Assembly (NCBI GenBank): GCA_002701705.1
Contig: NZWU01000043.1
Location: 5,488-32,337, forward strand
Source of the DNA: Gammaproteobacteria bacterium
GTDB lineage: Bacteria; Pseudomonadota; Gammaproteobacteria; GCA-002705445; GCA-002716945
Length of the DNA: 26,850 bases
Direction: 5' to 3'
Shown here piece by piece: positions 1 through 6,883 of the stretch; the stretch's first letter is position 1; each line of letters begins with the position of its first letter. The notes beneath the pieces are model-generated. The model was not told where the DNA came from. It did no database searches and saw nothing but the letters and a program-made list of their open reading frames with translations. Both the position numbers and the translations under genes were made by a program.

Positions 1-170
1 GATTGATCAATTTTATTTTCTTCACCACAAAGATTGATATTTATTCCTTCACAAGCTATTAAAACAGTACCTTTTATATTATTTTCTGATAAATAACAAT
101 GTATTTTTTCTTTAAGAGTAATTAGGTCTTTTAGTTGCTTAAATTTATAAAAACTTATTATTTTATTCAT
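1..170 (-). CDS. trhO: TrhO/YceA-type tRNA uridine-34 hydroxylase, N-terminal part only
   Basis: The first 56 codons of a gene that continues past the left edge. The protein starts MNKIISFYKF and contains KGTVLIACEGIN followed by a CG pair, which matches the N-terminal ferredoxin-like domain of the rhodanese-related YceA/TrhO (UPF0176) family, where the consensus is close to KGT-(I/V)-L-x-A-x-EGIN. TrhO enzymes hydroxylate wobble uridine 34 in tRNA as part of 5-carboxymethoxyuridine synthesis. The rhodanese domain and catalytic cysteine lie outside the window, so activity cannot be judged. The ATG lies 1 base after the stop of the upstream methyltransferase gene, so it is the distal gene of a minus-strand unit. 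Confidence 0.75.
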   Translation of the reverse strand, partial: MNKIISFYKFKQLKDLITLKEKIHCYLSENNIKGTVLIACEGININLCGEENKIDQ

Positions 171-171
171 T

Positions 172-864
172 TTACTTTTTTATACACAATGTCATGCCAT
201 CATAAATTGTTAGAATACAATGTTCAACTCTATTATCATTTTTTATAAACTTATTTAAATTACGTATTGTTTCCGTACTTTTTGATTTATCAGTTTCATC
301 TGTCACCCTTCCTTTCCATATGGTATTGTCTATTGCTATGAGGCCCTGTGGTTTTAAGAGCAATAAAGAATCTTCATAATATTTCATATAATTATTTTTA
401 TCAGCATCTATAAAAATGAAATCAAAAGTTTCCTGCATGGTCTTACATAATATATCTAACGATAGACATGCATCATCCAACATTAAGTTTATTTTTTTAT
501 CAACTTTTGCGAGCTTCCAATATTTTTTTGCTATTTTTGTATATTCTTCATTATTATCAAGAGCAAATAATTCTCCATCATCACTCAAATTATTAGCTAT
601 ACAAATAGAACTATAACCAGTAAAAACTCCTATCTCTAAACATTTTTTAAATTTACCTAATTGGCAAAGTATGCCAATCAATGTTCCCTGCGTAGGCCCT
701 ATTTGCATAATGGATAACGGGCCAAATTTTTTTGTCTCTTTTCTTAATTTAGATAATAGATTAGATTCGTTATAACCAACGAGATTAATGTATTCTTTGA
801 TAGATGTTGGATCAAAATTAAGACTTTTATTATCCAAATTAGTTTCTTCTTGCTTCAAATTCAA
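172..864 (-). CDS. Class I SAM-dependent O-methyltransferase (caffeoyl-CoA/catechol type)
   Basis: A 230-residue protein of the O-methyltransferase family (PF01596 type). Visible motifs are the SAM loop GVFTGYSS near residues 78-85 after LEI, an acidic strand end LDNNEEY, the metal-binding/catalytic stretch FIFIDADKNNYMKYY, then AIDNTIWKGRV, all typical of divalent-metal-dependent small-molecule O-methyltransferases. No signal peptide, so cytoplasmic. The start is a TTG: the frame has two stops immediately upstream and no ATG for over 40 codons downstream; TTG codons at residues 1, 3 and 10 are all possible. The gene overlaps the end of the YceI gene by 26 bases, implying translational coupling. 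Substrate unknown; it could act with the modified-pteridine locus next door, but that is inference from proximity alone. Confidence 0.88.
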   Translation of the reverse strand: MNLKQEETNLDNKSLNFDPTSIKEYINLVGYNESNLLSKLRKETKKFGPLSIMQIGPTQGTLIGILCQLGKFKKCLEIGVFTGYSSICIANNLSDDGELFALDNNEEYTKIAKKYWKLAKVDKKINLMLDDACLSLDILCKTMQETFDFIFIDADKNNYMKYYEDSLLLLKPQGLIAIDNTIWKGRVTDETDKSKSTETIRNLNKFIKNDNRVEHCILTIYDGMTLCIKK

Positions 865-1426
865 TTATTAACTCAACGATATCACCAACTAGGTTTTTTT
901 CCACAGCATATATCATGCCATAGTCAGATCTTTTAAAATTACCTCTCGCAGAGATACCCATGACTACTGGGGGAGCAAAACCAAAAGGATACTCAGCAAT
1001 CTTATTTATTTTACCTTTAAGAGTGATACTTTTTGTTACACCCAATAACGTTAATTTACCATTCATTGTAGTTTCATCTTTAGTAATTTTGATATTATCA
1101 GCAGTAAATATCATTTGAGGGAATTGTTGTGTATCTAAAAAATCTGGGCTCCTTAAATGAGAATCTCTTTTTTCATGGTTTGTAAATACACTTGAAGTAT
1201 CTACAACTATTTTTACATTTGAAATTTGATTAGCTTTCTCATCATGAGTAAAACTGCCATTAATTTTTGTAAACATACCCAATGTCTTAGCATAGCCAGC
1301 ATGTTCAACTAGAAACCCTAGGCTAAAATGTTCTTTGTCAATTTCATAATTATACTCTTGAGAAAATGATAAGACGGGAAATAAAATTATGATAACAACT
1401 AAAATATATTTATTTTTTATTTTCAT
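839..1426 (-). CDS. YceI-family periplasmic lipid-binding protein
   Basis: 195 residues. The N-terminus is a clear signal peptide (MKIKNKY, then a hydrophobic run to LSFS, probable cleavage before QEYN). The mature part has the YceI lipocalin-like pattern: YEIDKEHFSLGFLVEHAGYAK, GxF near the second strand, DTSSVFTNHEKRDSHLRSPDF, FPQMIFTADNI, MNGKLTLLGVTKSITL and ISARGNFKRSDYGM. Family members form an 8-stranded barrel that binds long isoprenoid-type lipids such as polyprenyl chains or ubiquinone. It lies 2 bases downstream of a CDP-alcohol phosphatidyltransferase gene and overlaps the methyltransferase that follows, so the three are probably one transcript. The pairing with a lipid-head-group enzyme suggests a lipid ligand; the actual ligand is unknown. 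Confidence 0.92.
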   Translation of the reverse strand: MKIKNKYILVVIIILFPVLSFSQEYNYEIDKEHFSLGFLVEHAGYAKTLGMFTKINGSFTHDEKANQISNVKIVVDTSSVFTNHEKRDSHLRSPDFLDTQQFPQMIFTADNIKITKDETTMNGKLTLLGVTKSITLKGKINKIAEYPFGFAPPVVMGISARGNFKRSDYGMIYAVEKNLVGDIVELIIEFEARRN

Positions 1427-1428
1427 TT

Positions 1429-2151
1429 CTAATTACAGGAATATTTATTTCTATATAACCAAATTATATCTTTTAAAAAGGAGAATGTAATTAGTAAAAT
1501 TGAGAAATTGATTAAAGCGCCCATTAAATAAGTAGTTAAAGAAGGTAAATGACAGATAATTAGAAGAAAGGTAACAAAAAAGCATATAAAGCTCCTACGT
1601 ATACTTTTTGGAAGGGAAGATTCTAGCCATTTAAATTTTATTTGAAAAATAAAGAAAATATATCTATATAGGGGAATTAAAAAAATTGACGGATTCACAT
1701 TCATGTTTATATATAATGAGAGTGAGAGAACTAAGAGCAAAAAGGTATCAGCTTCTAAATCAAATCTTGCCCCAAATTTAGAAGTTTGATTTAAAAATCT
1801 TGCTAAATAACCATCCAGACCATCAAGTATCAGAGAAATAAAAAACAAAACAGGCAATACATTTATATAATTATTTTTTATATTAATAAGATTAAATTCA
1901 TTGATGTGTATAATAATAGAAAGTATTAAAATATTTATGATAACCCTACAATATGTAACAATAGATGCATATGTGAAAAACTTTTCATGGGATTTAATAA
2001 AAAATGAAAATATAATGAAGGAAATAAATAAAAAAAATAATGTATTTTGTAGTAAAATAGTAAATGTTAAAAAGCCTTGAAAAAATATAAATGAGATTAA
2101 GGCTAGGTACAGATAACCGAATAAAATATAGTTGAATATAATTGTTCTCAT
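1429..2151 (-). CDS. CDP-alcohol phosphatidyltransferase family membrane enzyme
   Basis: 240 residues, very hydrophobic, about six membrane segments. The full catalytic signature of the CDP-alcohol phosphatidyltransferase family is present: D110-x2-D113-G-x2-A117-R118-x8-G127-x3-D131-x3-D135. These enzymes transfer a phospho-diacylglycerol (or other CDP-linked alcohol) group to an alcohol acceptor, releasing CMP. The motif is intact, so activity is expected, but the acceptor cannot be read from sequence; it does not look like a textbook PgsA or PssA because of its long N-terminal hydrophobic region (about 105 residues before the motif). It is the first gene of the minus-strand unit and lies 40 bases from the divergent dehydrogenase gene at 2192, so the two units may share a control region. 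Confidence 0.88.
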   Translation of the reverse strand: MRTIIFNYILFGYLYLALISFIFFQGFLTFTILLQNTLFFLFISFIIFSFFIKSHEKFFTYASIVTYCRVIINILILSIIIHINEFNLINIKNNYINVLPVLFFISLILDGLDGYLARFLNQTSKFGARFDLEADTFLLLVLSLSLYINMNVNPSIFLIPLYRYIFFIFQIKFKWLESSLPKSIRRSFICFFVTFLLIICHLPSLTTYLMGALINFSILLITFSFLKDIIWLYRNKYSCN

Positions 2152-2191
2152 AAATTATTAATACTACAAACAGTGATTAAATACTATTAAA

Positions 2192-3169
2192 ATGAAAAAA
2201 ATTAATGTTAGATCTTTTTGGATTAAGAAAAAAAATATTGGGTTTATAAAAGAACATTTTATAAGTGAACCAAAGAGGTCTGAGGTTCTCATAAAAACAG
2301 TATATTCTGGAATTAGTTATGGAACAGAAAGAATCGTATTTACTGGTTCTGTTCCAAAAAATCAAATTAAAATGATGAAATGTCCCCATCAAGAGGGAGA
2401 ATTTGGTTCAGATGTAAAATATGGTTATTTAAATGTTGGTAAGGTAATTAAAGGTTCTGGTAAATTTAAAAATAAATTTGTTTTTACATTATTTCCACAC
2501 CAAGATCTTTTTGTATTAAAAGAAGATGATTTAGTTTTGATCCCTAAGTCTATACCAAAAAAGAGATGTTTATTGATAGCAAATATGGAAACTGCTTTAA
2601 ATGCAATTTGGGATACTTTACCAACCTCGGGAGATAAGGCAATTGTAGTTGGAGCTGGTATAGTTGGCTTTATAGTAGCCTATCTTCTCAGATCAATTAA
2701 GGGAATGGACGTTACTATTGTTGATAAAGACAAAACAAAAAAGAAGTATGCTAAGTATTTTGATATAAATTTTTCTGATAAGATTAAAAAATCTTCTAAA
2801 GTAGATTTTATTTATGAATGTTCTGGAAATCCAAATATATTAAATCGATTACCAGCTTCATTGAAAGAGGAAGGCGCAATATGTGTCCTTAGTTGGTATG
2901 GCAATCAGGTTTCGAAGATGAATCTTGGTGAAGACTTTTTATCAAAGAGATTAAAAATAATTTTTTCACAAGTATCTAAAATCCCTAAAAACCGAATTAA
3001 AGAATGGAATAATAAATCTAGAAGAGAATTAGCAATGTCAATGTTAAATGATAAAAAATTAGATAAATTAATGGAAGGAAAAGAAATTAGGTTTAATGAC
3101 TTGCCTAAATTTTTTAGTAAGAATAAAGTTGGAAAAAACTATATGTGCAATGTAGTTAAATACAGTTAA
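2192..3169 (+). CDS. MDR-superfamily (zinc-type) dehydrogenase lacking the catalytic zinc cysteine
   Basis: 325 residues with medium-chain dehydrogenase architecture: an N-terminal GroES-like domain (about 1-120), then a Rossmann fold with VVGAGIVGF at 152-160 and an acidic end VDKD for NAD(P) binding. Where classical alcohol dehydrogenases have GICGTD, this has SGISYGTE (39-46), replacing the zinc-ligand Cys by Ser42, and there is no four-Cys structural zinc loop. Conserved-looking family patches are CPHQEGEFG, VKYGYLNVGKV, FPHQ and NMETALNAIWD. Related genes are, to my recollection, annotated as zinc-binding alcohol dehydrogenase beside PTPS-like genes in other proteobacteria. It probably reduces or oxidises a pathway intermediate without zinc. 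First gene of the plus-strand operon; substrate unknown. Confidence 0.85.
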   Translation: MKKINVRSFWIKKKNIGFIKEHFISEPKRSEVLIKTVYSGISYGTERIVFTGSVPKNQIKMMKCPHQEGEFGSDVKYGYLNVGKVIKGSGKFKNKFVFTLFPHQDLFVLKEDDLVLIPKSIPKKRCLLIANMETALNAIWDTLPTSGDKAIVVGAGIVGFIVAYLLRSIKGMDVTIVDKDKTKKKYAKYFDINFSDKIKKSSKVDFIYECSGNPNILNRLPASLKEEGAICVLSWYGNQVSKMNLGEDFLSKRLKIIFSQVSKIPKNRIKEWNNKSRRELAMSMLNDKKLDKLMEGKEIRFNDLPKFFSKNKVGKNYMCNVVKYS

Positions 3170-3252
3170 TAATATTGCCAAACTTTAATGAATAATATAA
3201 ATAAACCAATAACAATTGCTATGAGTAAGAATAGTTATGATAGAATTTAACA

Positions 3253-3690
3253 ATGATTAAGAAACTGACATTAGTGTTGATTTTATTTACGCATAATGCT
3301 TATGCATTTATGGCTGGTATTGATGAGAGAAGAGATACTCATGGTGAATTAGAGATAATAGGGGCGTATATACCAATGGCAGCATCAGGAATGATGAATA
3401 CTGGATATCTAAAATTTAAGAATGTATCTGACCAAAAAATAATATTTCATCAGTTTACATCTCCTGTGTGGGACTCTATTGAAATCCACAATGCAAAAAT
3501 GGGAAAAATGAGTAAATTAGTGATTCTAGAAAAGAGCACTCTCGAACTCAAACCAGGTAGTGTGCATTTAATGCTGATAGGCCCTCGTAGAGACATCAAG
3601 GAAGGTGAAGAGATTCTGATGATAGGGCTAGATTACAATGAGCGAAGATATATGCTTAAATTTATTGTTACTGAAGAAGCTGCACATTAA
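3253..3690 (+). CDS. PCu(A)C-like periplasmic copper chaperone
   Basis: 145 residues. A short signal peptide (MIKKLTLVLILFTHNAYA, cleavage before FMAG) is followed by a cupredoxin-like PCu(A)C/DUF461 domain: GAYIPMAASGMMNTGYLKF, SPVWDSIEIHNAKMGKM, LELKPGSVHLMLIGPRRDIKEG. Candidate Cu(I) ligands are H79, M83 or M86, H105 and M107, the last two forming the expected HxM. In the family these deliver copper to cytochrome oxidase or other cuproenzymes. The unusual point is its position: 83 bases after the dehydrogenase and 32 bases before the PTPS-like gene, on the same strand as a biosynthetic operon. It may simply have inserted there, or copper may matter to the pathway. Confidence 0.85.
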   Translation: MIKKLTLVLILFTHNAYAFMAGIDERRDTHGELEIIGAYIPMAASGMMNTGYLKFKNVSDQKIIFHQFTSPVWDSIEIHNAKMGKMSKLVILEKSTLELKPGSVHLMLIGPRRDIKEGEEILMIGLDYNERRYMLKFIVTEEAAH

Positions 3691-3722
3691 CAATTTTTCA
3701 GAATCAGACGAAAGAAGAAAAA

Positions 3723-4118
3723 ATGTTTGAAATTAAAGTTCGAGATCATTTATTCATAGCACATAGCCTGAAAGATGATTTTTTTGGTGAAGCAAAAAAT
3801 CTACATGGTGCTACATATGTCATAGATTTAGTTATAAGCAGTGAAAAGCTTGATGAAAAAAATGTAGTTATAGATATTGGTCTAGCATCTGAAGTCTTGA
3901 AAAAATGTATTGCAGCTTATAATTATAAGAACCTTGATGACATTCAAAAGTTTAAAAATCTAATCACAACCACAGAATTTATGTCTAAAGTTTTAGTAGA
4001 TGATTTTATAATTGAATTAAAAAAATTAAACTTTAATCTTGAAAATATAACATCAATTAAAGCTACACTTAATGAATCTCATATTGCGGCGGCATCCTAT
4101 TTAAAAATCCTTAGGTAA
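3723..4118 (+). CDS. PTPS/QueD-fold protein with non-canonical active site
   Basis: 131 residues, recognisable as a 6-pyruvoyl-tetrahydropterin synthase / 6-carboxytetrahydropterin synthase relative: an IAHSL motif with H14, LHGATY at 27-32, VVIDIG at 48-53, TTTEF at 82-86 and LNESH at 116-120. Compared with the canonical QueD in this same window, the catalytic Cys is Ala24, the third zinc His of HGH is Ala30, and the LDH aspartate/histidine pair is N67/Y68. The glutamate of the C-terminal motif (E118) is kept and extra histidines H9 and H120 are present. So the tunnel fold is likely retained but the usual triose-phosphate elimination chemistry is not expected; metal binding may use a different set. 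The stop overlaps the next gene as TAATG, indicating coupling to the glycosyltransferase. Confidence 0.85.
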   Translation: MFEIKVRDHLFIAHSLKDDFFGEAKNLHGATYVIDLVISSEKLDEKNVVIDIGLASEVLKKCIAAYNYKNLDDIQKFKNLITTTEFMSKVLVDDFIIELKKLNFNLENITSIKATLNESHIAAASYLKILR

Positions 4119-5131
4119 TGAGAAATTTTTTTTTTATTATTCCAGAATTTCCTAAGGCAGTAACTGGTGGAACCCTATATGATCTTAATTTATTCAAAGA
4201 GTTAAAAAATAAATATTTTCCAATAAAGAAAATATCTGTTGAACTCAAACCAAAAAATACAAATTTACGTCTTTTATCTAAAATAATCAATCTCCCACAT
4301 GGTTCAACTGTATGCATTGATGGTCTTTTAACACCATATCTTAAAAATTGTATTAATTTGCTTTGTGGAAGATTTAATATCATTCTCTTAATTCACCACC
4401 CAGTTACCCAAGAAAATAATTTTTTCCCTCTTTTAAATTTGAAAGACTATTTTTTAGAAAGATCTATTTTCAATAAAAAATTAAAAATTATTACAGTAAG
4501 TCATTTTATAAAAAAAGAATTACAAAAATATATGAATAAATATAAAAAGATTTATGTTGCTGAACCAGGAATAGAAGATATTTTTTTTATGCATTATAAA
4601 TATAAGGAAACAAGTAACATCATATCTGTGGGCAATGTCATCCCTCGAAAAGGCTATCATGTTCTTATTGATGCTTTAGCAGAAGTCTCTGGAGATTGGT
4701 CTCTTACTATAGTTGGAAATTATGAGATTGATATTAAATATTATAATGAATTAAAATTAAAAATAAAAAAATTTGATTTGCATAATAAAATTAAATTTAT
4801 TGGAGTTATCTCGAGAGAAACAATGTTGAATTATATGCGCGAAGCGAAATTATTTGTGTTACCAACATTATTTGAAGGGTATGGAATATCAATACTTGAG
4901 GCAGCAATTATGGGATTACAAGTCATCACAACTGATTTACCGGTTCTACGTGAATCACTTAAAGGAAAAGATGTCCAGTTTGTAAATTATTGTGAAACAA
5001 CAAGTTTGTCTTTAGCAATTGAAAAAAATTTAAAAAAGCAGCATTCACGAAATAAAATAAAAAATAAGTTTATACACAGCTGGGGAAACACGAGAAAAAA
5101 ATTTTTAGAGGCTGTAAATGGAAAAACATAA
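4118..5131 (+). CDS. GT4-type glycosyltransferase (GT-B fold)
   Basis: 337 residues with a two-lobed GT-B layout. The N-terminal acceptor lobe begins FFIIPEFPK and has GGTLYDLNL at 17-25; the donor lobe has VGNVIPRKGYH (171-181, with R177 and K178 typical phosphate-contacting residues), IKFIGVIS, and the retaining GT4 signature E253-x7-E261 in FEGYGISILEA. No signal peptide, so it acts at the cytoplasmic side. Family knowledge: GT4 enzymes use nucleotide sugars and retain anomeric configuration. Starting inside the stop codon of the PTPS-like gene and overlapping the methyltransferase by 14 bases, it is tightly tied to the pteridine-like cluster, so a glycosylated small heterocycle or a glycolipid are the main possibilities. 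Sugar and acceptor are not identifiable. Confidence 0.88.
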   Translation: MRNFFFIIPEFPKAVTGGTLYDLNLFKELKNKYFPIKKISVELKPKNTNLRLLSKIINLPHGSTVCIDGLLTPYLKNCINLLCGRFNIILLIHHPVTQENNFFPLLNLKDYFLERSIFNKKLKIITVSHFIKKELQKYMNKYKKIYVAEPGIEDIFFMHYKYKETSNIISVGNVIPRKGYHVLIDALAEVSGDWSLTIVGNYEIDIKYYNELKLKIKKFDLHNKIKFIGVISRETMLNYMREAKLFVLPTLFEGYGISILEAAIMGLQVITTDLPVLRESLKGKDVQFVNYCETTSLSLAIEKNLKKQHSRNKIKNKFIHSWGNTRKKFLEAVNGKT

Positions 5132-5990
5132 GTTTAGTAAAGCATGGTTAACTGAAAGGGAATTTTTTGATAACCAGTCACGTAGCAATCTTTTAATTAA
5201 AGAAATTAAAAAGGATTCAAGAAGCATAAATAAAATTATTGATTTAGGTTGTGGTACAGGTTCTTTTTTAAGATGGTGTATTGCCCAAAAGCTATCTTTT
5301 AGTGAAGCAATGTTAATTGATTTTGATAGAAGATTAATAAATTCAATAGGTATGCTTTTTAGAAGATTCTTGAAAAATAAAAACTATGCAATAAAAAAAG
5401 TAAATGCTAGAGAGTATTTGGTTACAAATTTGTCATCATTAGGAAAAAGCAAAATACTATTTTTAAAAAAAAATATTATAAATTCATTAGATAAAATAGA
5501 TAGATATGATCTCGTTAGTTTATCAGCATTATCAGATTTACTATCAAAGAATATTATCAGGAGGCTACTGTCAAAAACCTATAGAAATAAATATATTTAT
5601 TTCTCGCTTTGTTTCAATGGCAAAATCAGATGGTCTCCTGTAAATGAATTTGATAAGTATGTAATAAATAAATTCAATAAACATCAAATACAAGATAAAG
5701 GTTTTGGGATTGCATTAGGTGAGAATAGCATTAGATATATAGAATCAATTGCTAATAAAAATTCATATGTTTATACAAAAAAAGATTCTTCTTGGAAAAT
5801 TAACTCATTCAATATTCAAGGAAAATCATTTCAAGAAAAATATTTAAAGATAATATTAACTGCACTGAAAAATGATGATATAACAGATAAAGATATTCTT
5901 AAATTATGGTTTTCAAAAAGAATGCAATCAATAAAGCATATAAAATCTAAATTAATTGTTGGGCATAATGATATTCTAATTAAGACATGA
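5118..5990 (+). CDS. Class I SAM-dependent methyltransferase
   Basis: 290 residues. The SAM-binding glycine-rich loop IIDLGCGTGSF lies at 40-50, followed by LIDFDRRL near 66-73 whose acidic residue should hold the ribose. A second acidic strand, YDLVSLSALSDLLS, sits where a substrate-facing motif 4/5 is expected. Beyond about residue 190 the protein is lysine-rich and not recognisable. The gene overlaps the glycosyltransferase by 14 bases and its stop shares ATGA with the membrane-protein gene that follows, so it belongs to the same operon. It probably methylates the pathway's product or an intermediate; target atom and substrate unknown. Confidence 0.82.
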   Translation: MEKHKFSKAWLTEREFFDNQSRSNLLIKEIKKDSRSINKIIDLGCGTGSFLRWCIAQKLSFSEAMLIDFDRRLINSIGMLFRRFLKNKNYAIKKVNAREYLVTNLSSLGKSKILFLKKNIINSLDKIDRYDLVSLSALSDLLSKNIIRRLLSKTYRNKYIYFSLCFNGKIRWSPVNEFDKYVINKFNKHQIQDKGFGIALGENSIRYIESIANKNSYVYTKKDSSWKINSFNIQGKSFQEKYLKIILTALKNDDITDKDILKLWFSKRMQSIKHIKSKLIVGHNDILIKT

Positions 5991-6883
5991 AGAAATTTTT
6001 AATACTAATAAAATATATAACATCACTTGGTCTTCTATACTTAATTCTTAATGATTATGGAAGCGATTTTTTAAAATTAATAAAAGTAATTGAATTTAAA
6101 TATATAGCTTTAGTAGTCGTGATTAGCGTGCTGCAATATATATTTTCTGCATATAGATGGATGTATATATCTCAGTACACCAATTTAGAAATATCATTCT
6201 CCTACTCACTAAAATTTTATTACATATCAAATTTTCTCAATAATATCTTACCAGGTGGAATATTGGGTGATTTATATCGGATTTACCATAGTTCAGAGGA
6301 TAAAAGAAAGTTAGTAGAATTAGGGAAGTCTTTTCAATCTGTGTTATTTGAAAGACTTTCAGGACAAATTGTTTTATTTGTTGTTTTTATAACTTCTTTA
6401 ACACTTTATTTTCTTTTTTATAAAAAATACGTTGCCTTTTTATATCTATTCACTTTTATGGTCTTTTTAATTATTTTATCTAGGTTACTTTTGAAGAAGA
6501 AACTTAATAATTTCTTCAAAAAAAATATTTTTGGTAAAAACTTCTCTTCAATTTTTTCTGGGTCTATTTTTTGGCAACATTTTTTCTATTCATTTTTTGT
6601 TATATTGTCATATATTACAATTTACATTATAACCGCCCTATCTTTGAAGCTAGAGATTGATTACTTTTCTTTTTTTGTTTTTACTCCCTTAATATTATTT
6701 TCCATGAGTATTCCAATTAGCGTAGGAGGATGGGGAGTAAGAGAAATTACTGCATTACTTATTTCATTCTTACTTGGATTAACAGCAAGTGCTAGTATCA
6801 CTGTTTCTATTGTTTATGGTTTATTGAATTTTATTTGTTCGCTGCCAGGATTAATCTTTATGTTTTATATGCCAACTAAGTAG
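5987..6883 (+). CDS. LPG-synthase transmembrane domain / flippase-like membrane protein
   Basis: 298 residues with about seven to eight membrane helices. Diagnostic family patches are NNILPGGILGDLYRIY (about 84-99), FERLSGQ, and SVGGWGVREI, as in the PF03706 / UPF0104 lysylphosphatidylglycerol-synthase transmembrane region. The catalytic aminoacyl-transfer (DUF2156) domain of MprF is absent, so this is the stand-alone membrane module, whose relatives are generally proposed to move lipids or lipid-linked products across the inner membrane. Start codon overlaps the preceding stop as ATGA; the end overlaps the convergent RibD-like gene by 8 bases. As the last operon gene it may export or flip the product of the pathway; that role is inference. 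Confidence 0.85.
   Translation: MKKFLILIKYITSLGLLYLILNDYGSDFLKLIKVIEFKYIALVVVISVLQYIFSAYRWMYISQYTNLEISFSYSLKFYYISNFLNNILPGGILGDLYRIYHSSEDKRKLVELGKSFQSVLFERLSGQIVLFVVFITSLTLYFLFYKKYVAFLYLFTFMVFLIILSRLLLKKKLNNFFKKNIFGKNFSSIFSGSIFWQHFFYSFFVILSYITIYIITALSLKLEIDYFSFFVFTPLILFSMSIPISVGGWGVREITALLISFLLGLTASASITVSIVYGLLNFICSLPGLIFMFYMPTK

Noticed and set aside
3170..3252. Small gene or RNA in the 83-base gap before the PCu(A)C gene
   Set aside because: AT-rich with no open frame of note, no strong hairpin and no recognisable motif; most likely a leader for the downstream gene.
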